Made by a program: the position numbers and the translations under genes. A stretch of DNA of 64,000 nt from Paramicrobacterium fandaimingii (GTDB lineage: Bacteria; Actinomycetota; Actinomycetes; Actinomycetales; Microbacteriaceae), in the NCBI RefSeq assembly GCF_011751745.2, contig NZ_CP061170.1, positions 930,001 to 994,000 on the forward strand. The letters run 5' to 3'. The notes beneath the pieces were generated by a model. That model worked only from the letters and a program-made list of their open reading frames with translations. It searched no databases and had not been told where the DNA came from. Shown here piece after piece: positions 15,139 through 22,357 of the stretch (within the stretch, counting starts at the first letter, position 1; the number at the start of each line of letters is the position of its first letter).

Positions 15139-15380
15139 TTGGCGTACTGTTCGTCGTCAGATGCCAGGGCCGCTGCGATATCGTCCGATGTGACGTTCAC
15201 CGTTGGTGTCGCCCCCGCGGCGACAAGCGGCAGAGTCACTCGCGTATGTGTGTTCGTGCTGCCAGCGATTTCGCGGGAGATCGCGCGCGTCAGCACAACC
15301 TTGAGCGTCTCGCCTCGCTGTGCCGCTCTCACCTTGAGAGCGCGAAGCAGATCATCGGGGAGATCAACCGTTGTGCGCAT
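15135..15380 (-). CDS. Ribbon-helix-helix antitoxin (VapB-like)
   Basis: An 81-residue protein with the RHH start MRTTVDLPDDLLRALKVRA, then a flexible acidic tail that would wrap the toxin. It pairs with the overlapping PIN toxin gene. The ATG at 15380 follows a TAATAT box by 6 bases without a ribosome binding site, so a leaderless transcript is likely; the complex normally represses its own promoter. Confidence 0.85.
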   Translation of the reverse strand: MRTTVDLPDDLLRALKVRAAQRGETLKVVLTRAISREIAGSTNTHTRVTLPLVAAGATPTVNVTSDDIAAALASDDEQYAK

Positions 15381-15386
15381 AAAAAC

Positions 15387-15392
15387 ATATTA
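15387..15392 (-). promoter_or_regulatory. -10 box of a leaderless promoter (first vapBC)
   Basis: TAATAT on the minus strand stands 6 bases before the ATG at 15380, in a short AT-rich patch with a second TAATGC-like copy just upstream. Confidence 0.5.
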
Positions 15393-15420
15393 GCATTAGC
15401 GACGAGAGCCAGCGGTACTC

Positions 15421-15558
15421 GTATTCTGGACGGCCCGGCATTCCGCGGCGAGGTGGCGTGGCCGCCTGCTTCATCTCGACAAGGTATTCGAGACGGCGCC
15501 GCGTAGTGACACGAGACAGATCGTGGCGGTCGCTGAGCTTCGTCGCCGAGAGCGCCAA
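15421..15558 (-). pseudogene. C-terminal fragment of a CitB/DcuR-type response regulator
   Basis: On the minus strand about 46 codons encode the DNA-binding tail of CitB/DpiA/DcuR response regulators: LSRVTTRRRLEYLVE (family form SRVTARRYLEYL) and GRPEYEYRWL at the end. The receiver domain and most of the protein are missing; homology begins abruptly at about 15558. Intact members control dicarboxylate or citrate transporters such as DctA, and a piece of dctA begins within a few bases on the other strand. No start signal, so not expressed as a protein. Confidence 0.7.
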
Positions 15559-15560
15559 GC

Positions 15561-15683
15561 TTCGCGCTGCGGTCCATGGGCAAAGCGGGAGAACCCGTCC
15601 TCAACGGCATCCATCAAATTCAGGCTGTTGTCTTCAAGCTCATGATGATGATCATGTGGGCGGCTCCGATCGGGGTCGCTGGA
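15561..15683 (+). pseudogene. dctA: Internal fragment of a DctA/GltP-type dicarboxylate transporter
   Basis: About 41 codons match the middle of the dicarboxylate/amino acid:cation symporter family: FALRSMGKAGEPVLNGI followed by a hydrophobic stretch and IMWAAPIGVAG (DctA has ALxxxGxxGKPVLD and MRxAPIGAFG). Both ends of the gene are absent. It abuts the response-regulator fragment head to head, as expected if a divergent regulator-transporter pair lost everything between by one deletion. It continues in frame into unrelated codons. Confidence 0.7.
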
Positions 15684-15701
15684 CTCCGAACCGCGGGGCG
15701 A

Positions 15702-16133
15702 CTACCGTGCAGGGTCGAAGGAGATCACCCCGGGAAAGCGCGAGAACCCGCGATCCGCCGTGGCGATCTTGGCGCCATGCACGACGGCAGCGGCCGCGAT
15801 CAACGCATCGGGAACCATGTTTCCCTTGATCTTGTCATCGTCATCGACGAAGGAGCTCAAGGCGTTCCACATCTCTGGCGAGCTGCGAAGCCAGCGGGCG
15901 GAATGAGAATTCACGAGAGCCGTCACAAATGACAGCGCGACAGGTGTCGGTGCGGGGTGCGTGAAGACGCGCGGGTGAGTGACGATTCTCACGAATCCTG
16001 AAAGCACCGGGTCGAAGAGCGCAATATCTTCGGGGTCGTTCACGGCGCGCTCGAGCCATTGTGCGTATTCGCTGTGGCGAGGTGACTCCTCGTCGAACGC
16101 GTAGATGAGAACGTTAACGTCGGGCAAGATCAT
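15702..16133 (-). CDS. PIN-domain ribonuclease toxin (VapC-like), second module
   Basis: A 143-residue PIN-domain toxin. Metal-site acids are visible in LPDVNVLIYAFDEES, the internal VPDALIAAAAV and TADRGFSRFPG; the ending GVISFDP is common in this VapC subgroup. It overlaps its antitoxin gene by 4 bases. It follows the dctA remnant by 18 bases, so the deletion did not enter it. Activity as tRNA or rRNA endonuclease is known for the family, not shown here. Confidence 0.88.
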   Translation of the reverse strand: MILPDVNVLIYAFDEESPRHSEYAQWLERAVNDPEDIALFDPVLSGFVRIVTHPRVFTHPAPTPVALSFVTALVNSHSARWLRSSPEMWNALSSFVDDDDKIKGNMVPDALIAAAAVVHGAKIATADRGFSRFPGVISFDPAR

Positions 16134-16360
16134 CGAACGTCATCCAAGACATCCCACACGGCATCCTTGTCATCGATGTCGACTCGGTATCCGCCACTAT
16201 TCCAGGTGGGAAGCGCGCAGCGATGCTGTGGCGAACGATCCGTCTCGAGGTGCCGCCGCAGCGATTCTTCGACGATGCTGGTAACGGTGCGGTGCTCTTC
16301 GGAAGCACGCTTCTTGAGCTCTGTCATGAGCGCATCGGGCAGGTTCATCGTCGTCTTCAT
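16130..16360 (-). CDS. Ribbon-helix-helix antitoxin (VapB-like), second module
   Basis: A 76-residue RHH antitoxin: MKTTMNLPDALMTELKKRA is the DNA-binding strand-helix, and the tail holds acidic residues (DIDDKDAVWDVLDD). ATG 16360 is preferred over upstream in-frame codons to 16420 because the RHH strand starts there and a TATGCT box lies 7 bases upstream, indicating a leaderless transcript. Cognate to the overlapping PIN toxin. Confidence 0.85.
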   Translation of the reverse strand: MKTTMNLPDALMTELKKRASEEHRTVTSIVEESLRRHLETDRSPQHRCALPTWNSGGYRVDIDDKDAVWDVLDDVR

Positions 16361-16367
16361 ATTGCTA

Positions 16368-16373
16368 AGCATA
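16368..16373 (-). promoter_or_regulatory. -10 box of a leaderless promoter (second vapBC)
   Basis: TATGCT on the minus strand, 7 bases before the ATG at 16360, with no Shine-Dalgarno sequence. Confidence 0.45.
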
Positions 16374-16462
16374 CCCGCGGATATGGTTATATGGTTACGG
16401 ATCGTAAGTGAGCTCCTCAAGCGCGGCGAGTGCCCGGATGCGAAGCGGGCAGTCAGATGCCG

Positions 16463-17629
16463 TTAGGCGAGGTCGTGGTTACGCAGGGCCTGACCCATGC
16501 GCGTGATCGCGTCGCGCATGATGGGGCGCGGGGTCGCGAAGATAAAGCGGGCACTGCCCACCCCGGCTGCACCGCAGCCGCGGCCGTCTGTGACGCCGAC
16601 ACCGGCATTCTCAGCGAAGAACGCGCCGGGGTTCTCGATGCCGAGAGCCGTGAAGTCGAGCCACCCGACATACGTTCCCTCCGGGTGGCTCATGGTGACG
16701 CCGGGCAGATGCTCGGAAACGAGATCGAGCAATTCGGCACGGTTGCCGTCGAGGTAGTCAACAACATCGGTGAGCCACGGTTCGCCCTCGGTGTAGGCCG
16801 CGATCGTCGCTGCCGCGCCCATCGTGGAGGCGCCGTGTGAGATCCAGTCTGCGTCGTCGAAGCGCTCCCGATCTTCGTCGCCAGCCACAATGAGCTGCGC
16901 GCACTTGAGACCGGGGAGGTTCCACCCCTTTGCAGCGGACGTTGCCGTGACCGTGTGCTGCGCTGCAGCATCCGTCACCGTTGCATACGACACGTGCTTG
17001 GCGCCCGGAAGCGTGAGCGGTGCCCAGATCTCGTCGGCGAAGACGTGCCCGCCCACCTCATCGACGACGGCGCTCACCGCCGCCAGCTCATCGGCGGTGA
17101 AGACCCGGCCGAGCGGATTGAACGGCTGGCAGAGCAGAAGAATCTCGCCGCCGGCGGCGAACGCGGTCCGCAGCGCATCGATGTCGAAGCGCCAGGTGCC
17201 GGCGTCGTCGATCATGGGCACCTCGATGACGTCGCGGCCGATGCGCGGCGGAACGAAGAGGAAGGGCATGTATGACGGCGTCGGCACGATCACTTTGCCG
17301 CCGGAACTCGTGAGTCGCGTGAGCGTCAGCTCGAGAGCGCGCAGCACGTCGGGAACGGCAATCACGTGGTCAGGCGAGACCGGGTAGCCGCGGGACGCGA
17401 GAGTGGCGGCGGTCGCCTGCTGCACGTCGCGCAGCATCGACGCCGGGAGGTAGCCGAAGACCTGAGCGTCGACCGAGTCGCGCAGCGCCGACTGGATGGG
17501 CGCGGCCACCCCGAAGTCCATTTCGGCGATGAACGCGCCGATGTCGATGCCGGGAGCGACCCACTTGGTTGCGCCCGATGCCCGCAGATCGTTGATGGTC
17601 AGTGCATCGATGCGTTCGGCGAATGTCAC
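16463..17629 (-). CDS. PLP-dependent aminotransferase/C-S lyase, MalY/PatB type
   Basis: A 388-residue fold-type I PLP enzyme. The pattern KWVAPGIDIGAFIAEMDFGVAAPIQ at the start, LLCQPFNPLGRVFT, HVFADEIWAPLTL and SAAKGWNLPGLKCAQ (PLP lysine) is that of MalY/PatB cystathionine beta-lyases. These release homocysteine or cysteine-derived thiols. The GTG at 17629 has GGAGG 5 bases upstream; a longer frame to 17959 runs into purU. It lies 14 bases after purU, so the two are probably co-transcribed. Exact substrate inferred. Confidence 0.85.
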   Translation of the reverse strand: MTFAERIDALTINDLRASGATKWVAPGIDIGAFIAEMDFGVAAPIQSALRDSVDAQVFGYLPASMLRDVQQATAATLASRGYPVSPDHVIAVPDVLRALELTLTRLTSSGGKVIVPTPSYMPFLFVPPRIGRDVIEVPMIDDAGTWRFDIDALRTAFAAGGEILLLCQPFNPLGRVFTADELAAVSAVVDEVGGHVFADEIWAPLTLPGAKHVSYATVTDAAAQHTVTATSAAKGWNLPGLKCAQLIVAGDEDRERFDDADWISHGASTMGAAATIAAYTEGEPWLTDVVDYLDGNRAELLDLVSEHLPGVTMSHPEGTYVGWLDFTALGIENPGAFFAENAGVGVTDGRGCGAAGVGSARFIFATPRPIMRDAITRMGQALRNHDLA

Positions 17630-17643
17630 AGCGGCCTCCGGTA

Positions 17644-18525
17644 CTACTTGAAAATGATGGTGCGTGCGCCGTCGAGGAGCACGCGTTTCTCGGCGAACCA
17701 TTTCACGGCCTGCGTGAGTGTGCGGCTCTCTTCGTCTTGTCCGATCGCGACGAGCTGCTGCGGCGACTGCGCATGGTCGACGCGCACGACGTTCTGTTCG
17801 ATGATCGGCCCCTCGTCGAGATCGCTCGTCACGAAGTGCGCCGTTGCTCCGATGAGCTTCACGCCCCGCGCATGCGCCTGCTTGTACGGATTGGCGCCTT
17901 TGAAGCCGGGCAGGAACGAATGGTGGATGTTGATGGCGCGACCTTCGAGAGCGGCGCACAGCTCGGGCGAGATGATCTGCATGTAGCGCGCGAGAACGAT
18001 GAGCTCGATGTCGAGCTCATCGACAGCATCCAGTACTCGCTTCTCGAACGCCGCCTTCGACGCTGTGTCGACGATGGGCAGCGATTCGAACGGCACGCCG
18101 TAGAACTCGGCGAGGGAGCCCAGGTTGGGGTGGTTCGCGAGAATGAGCGGAATCTCGATGGGCAGCTGATCGGCCCTCTGGCGAAACAGCAGATCGTTGA
18201 CGCAGTGGCCCGCCTTCGTGGCGAGAATGAGGGTGCGCACAGGGCGCCCCACGTTGTCGAGGTTCCACGTCATGCCGAACTTCTCGGCAACAGGCTCAAG
18301 CGCCGCCTCGAAGTCGTCGCGCGAGGCCGACGACTGCACCTGAAGCCGCATGAAGAAGCGATCGGTGTCGACGCTCGCGAACTGCTGGCTCTCGGTGATG
18401 TTGCCGTGGGCTGCGACGATCGCGCCGCTGACGTCGTGCACGATGCCGGGCTTGTCGGCGCACACGAATGTGAGAACCCAGTGGTTGGGCGAATCGTCGG
18501 TCAGCGAACCAGAGGCATTTGTCAC
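17644..18525 (-). CDS. purU: formyltetrahydrofolate deformylase
   Basis: PurU hydrolyses 10-formyl-THF to formate and THF, balancing one-carbon pools. The 293-residue product has an N-terminal ACT domain (LTFVCADKPGIVHDVSGAI, ITESQQF) and a formyl-transferase-like catalytic domain with NHPNLGSLAEFYGVPF, INIHHSFLPGFKGANPY, GATAHFVTSDLDEGPII: the Asn, His and Asp of the active site are all present. GTG 18525 lies 6 bases after a TAGTCT box. It belongs with glyA and folD at 42-44 kb functionally. Confidence 0.95.
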   Translation of the reverse strand: MTNASGSLTDDSPNHWVLTFVCADKPGIVHDVSGAIVAAHGNITESQQFASVDTDRFFMRLQVQSSASRDDFEAALEPVAEKFGMTWNLDNVGRPVRTLILATKAGHCVNDLLFRQRADQLPIEIPLILANHPNLGSLAEFYGVPFESLPIVDTASKAAFEKRVLDAVDELDIELIVLARYMQIISPELCAALEGRAINIHHSFLPGFKGANPYKQAHARGVKLIGATAHFVTSDLDEGPIIEQNVVRVDHAQSPQQLVAIGQDEESRTLTQAVKWFAEKRVLLDGARTIIFK

Positions 18526-18531
18526 CTCACA

Positions 18532-18537
18532 AGACTA
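18532..18537 (-). promoter_or_regulatory. -10 box of a leaderless promoter (purU)
   Basis: TAGTCT on the minus strand stands 6 bases before the GTG at 18525. Confidence 0.5.
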
Positions 18538-18582
18538 ACCAGTCGCGCTCGTGGAATGGGTGAGCGACTGATCAGCGAACTG

Positions 18583-18957
18583 TCACGTCTCCACCAGATC
18601 GTCGCGCTCCGCACGCGTGAGGAACTCGCGCACGGTGTCGCGACTCTTCGACAGTGAGGAGATTCGGCACTCGAGGGCACTGAGCTCGTCGGCAAGCAGC
18701 TGGGCAAGCTCGGCGGAACAGCTGACGCGGGCATCCGATACGCACGCTGCCTGTGTCTCGAGCACCACCTTCGCTAATCGCGTTGTGAGACCTGACTGTA
18801 CGAGGCCGCGAATCTGACGTGCGCGGCCGACGTCGTCTTCGGAGTACGAGCGGTAGCCGTTCTCTGAACGCACCGGGGTGATGAGTTCTTGCTGCTCGTA
18901 ATAGCGCAGCATGCGGGTGGGGATACCGGTGCGCTCGGAGAGCTCGCCGATTTTCAC
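18583..18957 (-). CDS. MerR family transcriptional regulator
   Basis: A 124-residue regulator with the MerR winged helix at the N-terminus: IGELSERTGIPTRMLRYYEQQELI and SENGYRSYSEDDV, then a dimerisation coiled coil. Two Cys (ACVSDARVSC) lie in the effector region but not in a known metal-site pattern. GTG 18957 follows GGAGG. It is divergent from an MFS exporter whose promoter shows a long spacer with a central palindrome, the classic MerR activation arrangement. Ligand unknown. Confidence 0.88.
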   Translation of the reverse strand: MKIGELSERTGIPTRMLRYYEQQELITPVRSENGYRSYSEDDVGRARQIRGLVQSGLTTRLAKVVLETQAACVSDARVSCSAELAQLLADELSALECRISSLSKSRDTVREFLTRAERDDLVET

Positions 18958-18988
18958 AGTGCCTCCATTTCTGATTGAGTCTCCATGC

Positions 18989-19020
18989 TTGACATTGACA
19001 TTAGTGTCAGAGTTTACGCT
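18989..19020 (+). promoter_or_regulatory. MerR-type promoter with long spacer and palindrome
   Basis: -35 TTGACA (18989-18994) and -10 TACGCT (19015-19020) are separated by 20 bases. The palindrome TGACATTAGTGTCA (18996-19009) lies between them, as in promoters that MerR proteins untwist. The -10 box ends 6 bases before the MFS ATG, so the transcript is leaderless. Confidence 0.65.
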
Positions 19021-19026
19021 CGGGGC

Positions 19027-20277
19027 ATGTCAGAAACAACAGCCGCGAAAACAGCCGAGTTACCTGTCGCGAGACCGTCCTCATCAACCGGGGGTTTCCC
19101 CTTCGCCGCGACCGGCATTCTGTCGCTCGTGCTCGCCGTCACGGTGACGGCCGAATCGTTGCCCGCAGCCATCATGCCGCAGATGGCCGCATCTCTCGGC
19201 GCCGACAATCTTCAGATCGGTTTGCTTCTCTCGGCCTGGGCACTCACGGTGATCGTGGCCAGCATTCCGCTTGCGCGCCTCACGCGCAACGTTGACAGAC
19301 GTCTCGTGGTCGCCGGGTCGCTCGCTGTGTTCGCCGTCGGAAGCGCCGTCACGGCCATCGCGCCGACATATGAGATCGCCCTGCTCTCTCGCATTGTCAC
19401 GGCTGCCGCGCACGGTCTGTTGTGGTCAGTCGTGATCGTGTACGCCACGGCGATCCTTGACCCCCGACACCTCGGGCGCGGACTCGCTATTGTCACAGGC
19501 GGCGTCACTGTCGCTCTCGCGCTTGGGCTTCCGCTCGGCGCAGCTCTCGCCCTCGCCGGAGATTGGCGTACCGCATTCGTCGGCGTCGCTGTGATTGTCG
19601 CTGCACTCGCGCTGGTGGTCGTGAGGTTTCTGCCGCGCGTGGTTCCCGAAGCATCCGCCCCCGCACGTGACACGCAGGGGGTCAAAGTACGCGTGGCGAG
19701 AGACGCGACGCGTGCTCCGGTCGTCGCCCTGCTCGCCGCCGCGCTGATCTTCGCGTTCGGGCACTTCGCGCTCTTCTCGTACATCACGCCGTACCTGGCC
19801 AACGCGGCGGACTTCGATGGGGCGTGGACCGGACCGATGCTTGCGCTCTTTGGCGCCGCAGGCTTCCTCGGCATCATTGTGAGCGGCCTGACTGTCGACC
19901 GATGGCCGACGATCGCGCTTCCCGCCACGTTCGCGGGAATGGCGTTTGCCGTGGCGGCACTGGCCCTCGCGCCCAGTGTTCCGTGGCTTGTGGTTGCCGG
20001 TGTTTTCGTGTGGGGCGTTGCCATGGGAGCGATGTCGCCTCTCGTGCAGACCGCCGTGATGCGCACCGCATCGCCGCGGCTGCGCGCTACCGCAAGCGCG
20101 GCCCTTGTCGTCTCGTTCAACGGAGGTATCGCCGCAGGGTCTTGGCTCGGGGGAGTGATCGAGAGCTCAGCGGGAGCGACGACGAATGCCGGTGTCGCGG
20201 CGGTGACATCGGCAGCATCCGTTGTTCTCATTCTTCTCGCGCAAAAGCTGGCCGCGCGCGTACGCTCACGGGCGTGA
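19027..20277 (+). CDS. MFS transporter, DHA1/AraJ-type exporter
   Basis: A 416-residue protein with twelve predicted membrane helices. MPQMAASLGADNLQIGLLLSA and the loop between helices 2 and 3 (RLTRNVDRRLVV) fit the DHA1 drug or sugar efflux group. ATG 19027 is chosen because the -10 box lies 6 bases before it; an in-frame extension to 18985 would overlap the promoter. It is the likely target of the divergent MerR regulator. A 13-bp hairpin 11 bases after the stop would end its transcript. Substrate unknown. Confidence 0.85.
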   Translation: MSETTAAKTAELPVARPSSSTGGFPFAATGILSLVLAVTVTAESLPAAIMPQMAASLGADNLQIGLLLSAWALTVIVASIPLARLTRNVDRRLVVAGSLAVFAVGSAVTAIAPTYEIALLSRIVTAAAHGLLWSVVIVYATAILDPRHLGRGLAIVTGGVTVALALGLPLGAALALAGDWRTAFVGVAVIVAALALVVVRFLPRVVPEASAPARDTQGVKVRVARDATRAPVVALLAAALIFAFGHFALFSYITPYLANAADFDGAWTGPMLALFGAAGFLGIIVSGLTVDRWPTIALPATFAGMAFAVAALALAPSVPWLVVAGVFVWGVAMGAMSPLVQTAVMRTASPRLRATASAALVVSFNGGIAAGSWLGGVIESSAGATTNAGVAAVTSAASVVLILLAQKLAARVRSRA

Positions 20278-20287
20278 CCGAAACGCG

Positions 20288-20325
20288 AGCGGGCGCTGCG
20301 CAGCTCATGCCACGCAGCGCCCGCT
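20288..20325. terminator. Bidirectional terminator hairpin
   Basis: AGCGGGCGCTGCG (20288-20300) and its perfect complement (20313-20325) form a 13-bp GC-rich stem with a 12-base loop, followed by a short TTT. It separates the convergent MFS and metS genes. Confidence 0.8.
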
Positions 20326-20336
20326 TTGCTGAGAAC

Positions 20337-20450
20337 TCACTCGTCGTCTTTTTCCTCCGGATGCCGCATCAGGTGAACGATCGAGACGACCATGCCGCCC
20401 CACACCGTCAGAATCGCGACGCACATCATGATGATTGCTGAAGCGTTCAT
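20337..20450 (-). CDS. metS: MetS-like small subunit of NSS methionine/alanine transporter
   Basis: A 37-residue protein: one membrane helix (IIMMCVAILTVWGGMVVSIV) followed by HLMRHPEEKDDE. This is the layout of the MetS family, the essential small subunit of the actinobacterial MetPS methionine and alanine importer. Its ATG shares the 4-base overlap ATGA with the stop of the transporter gene, and AAGGA lies upstream. Function rests on the family pattern and the gene pair. Confidence 0.8.
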   Translation of the reverse strand: MNASAIIMMCVAILTVWGGMVVSIVHLMRHPEEKDDE

Positions 20451-22132
20451 GACTTGTCCTTTCGTCTGCGAGGCGATCTCTTCATCGTCGGCTCGGTCTC
20501 TTCGTGTGCATTGGCAGCGGCGAACTCGCCCGTCTCAGTGTCGTGTCGTGCCATCTCGGCCGCATCGATCTCAGGGTCGAGAATTGGCGGATCAACGGGT
20601 TCGCCATCGATATCGGGATCGTGCAGTGCCGACTTCGACGACCAGGGCAGCTTCGACAGCAGATAGGCGACCACGATGAGCGCGATGGCCATTCCCCAAC
20701 CGAAGACACCGACGAACCACGTGGGCATGTCGCCGTAGCCTTCGGCAATGCGGGTCTGAAGCGAGTCGATCAGAATGTAGCCGAGGATGATCGGCGTGAT
20801 GCCACCGACGAACATCATCCACGTGCGCCCCATCTTCACAGACGATGTCTTGTTGAGGTGATCCCGCAGCTTTGGCAGCGCGGTGAACCCCGCCGTGAGG
20901 AAGATCACCACGACAAGGGCGACGGCGACGATGCCGAAGCTGTTGACGAACGCATCAGTGACATCGAGAAGGTTGAGCCCCGTCGTCGTGGGGAACAGCA
21001 GAATCGAAATGATCGCCATCGGAATGCCGACGCCGAGCGTCGCGCCCACACGTGAAAGCCCGAGCTTGTCTTTGACAGACGAGATCACGACTTCGAGGAT
21101 GCTGACCATCGACGTGAAGCCGGCGAAAACCAGCGACGCGAAGAACAGTACGCCGAGAAGAGCACCAGCAGGAGCCTGCGAGATGATCGCGGGGAACCCG
21201 ATGAATGCAAGTCCGATTCCGGATGTTGCCACTTCATCGACAGCCTGGCCATTCTGAACGGCGATGAAACCGAGCGCGGCGAAGACGCCAATGCCCGCAA
21301 GAATCTCGAACCCGCTGTTTGTGAAGCCGACGACGAAACCGCTGCCGGTGAGGTCGGTCTTCTTCTTGAGATACGACGAGTAGGTCAGCATGATGCCGAA
21401 CGCGACGGAGAGAGAGAAGAAGATCTGTCCGTATGCGGCAATCCAGACGCCGCTGTCGGCCATCCGACTCCAGTCCGGAGTGAACAGCGCCTCAAGTCCG
21501 GTGAGAGCGCCAGGAAGGAAGAGCGACTGCACGACGAGAATGATGAACATCACGAACAGCAGCGGAATGAAGATCATCGCCGATCGGGCGATGCCCTTCT
21601 GAACCCCGAACGCGAGAATGGCGATCGCCGCGACCCAGACGAGCACGAGAGGAATCAGCACGCCGGGCACGAAGGAGAACTGCACGTTCACCTCATCGGA
21701 CACGTGCAGAAACTCGCCCATGAGGAAGCCGGCCGGGTCGTCTCCCCACGCTTTCGTGACCGAGAACCAGGTGTAGCAGGCCGCCCACGCGATGATCACG
21801 GCGTAGTACACGGCGATGACGAAGCAGATGGCCACCTGCCACCAGCCGAACATCTCCGCTTTCTTGTGAAGTCTGCGGAACGCCATTGGCGGGGAGCCAC
21901 GGAACTTGTGCCCGATCGCGTAGTCGAGAAACAGCAGCGGGATTCCCGCCGTGACGAGCGCGATCAGGTAGGGCACGATGAACGCGCCACCGCCGTTGTC
22001 ATACGCGACGTACGGGAACCGCCAGATATTGCCCAAACCGACGGCGGATCCGATCGCCGCGAAGATGAAGGCATTGCGGCCTGAGAAGGTCTCTCGGGTC
22101 CGCAGACCCAGGCCTGAAGATTGAGCTTTCAC
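20447..22132 (-). CDS. metP: Sodium-dependent NSS-family transporter (MetP-like)
   Basis: A 561-residue neurotransmitter:sodium symporter with about twelve helices. Family marks are FAAIGSAVGLGNIWRFPYV in helix 1, the unwound region DNGGGAFIVPYL and GQIFFSLSVAFGIMLTYSSY in helix 6. The C-terminus is a hydrophilic, acidic then basic tail of about 80 residues. Pairing with the overlapping metS gene indicates Na+-driven methionine/alanine uptake as in Corynebacterium MetPS. GTG 22132 follows GAGGTGG. Confidence 0.88.
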   Translation of the reverse strand: MKAQSSGLGLRTRETFSGRNAFIFAAIGSAVGLGNIWRFPYVAYDNGGGAFIVPYLIALVTAGIPLLFLDYAIGHKFRGSPPMAFRRLHKKAEMFGWWQVAICFVIAVYYAVIIAWAACYTWFSVTKAWGDDPAGFLMGEFLHVSDEVNVQFSFVPGVLIPLVLVWVAAIAILAFGVQKGIARSAMIFIPLLFVMFIILVVQSLFLPGALTGLEALFTPDWSRMADSGVWIAAYGQIFFSLSVAFGIMLTYSSYLKKKTDLTGSGFVVGFTNSGFEILAGIGVFAALGFIAVQNGQAVDEVATSGIGLAFIGFPAIISQAPAGALLGVLFFASLVFAGFTSMVSILEVVISSVKDKLGLSRVGATLGVGIPMAIISILLFPTTTGLNLLDVTDAFVNSFGIVAVALVVVIFLTAGFTALPKLRDHLNKTSSVKMGRTWMMFVGGITPIILGYILIDSLQTRIAEGYGDMPTWFVGVFGWGMAIALIVVAYLLSKLPWSSKSALHDPDIDGEPVDPPILDPEIDAAEMARHDTETGEFAAANAHEETEPTMKRSPRRRKDKS

Positions 22133-22175
22133 TTTCCACCTCGTTGTTCGAGTGATGCAGTGTCACCATAATGCC

Positions 22176-22250
22176 GTGATTCTCGGCGAAATCACAGCAT
22201 TCGACGTTCGAATGCCGAAAATTGTCGGCGATCGGCCCGTGTCGTAGAAT
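22176..22250. promoter_or_regulatory. Palindromes and MFS promoter between metP and MFS gene
   Basis: Two inverted repeats sit side by side: GTGATT-N8-AATCAC (22176-22195) and GCATTCGA-CGT-TCGAATGC (22197-22215). A forward promoter follows, TTGTCG (22222-22227), 17 bases, TAGAAT (22245-22250). The palindromes may be operators for metPS, the MFS gene or both. Confidence 0.5.
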
Positions 22251-22357
22251 ATTTGACGGTTCACGTTTCCCGTCGAGCCCTGGGCGCGCACATCGGCGCG
22301 AAGTCGAACTCAGGGGCACAAGCATCCCCGAGTGAACGCCGTTGTTGGATTCTTCCG

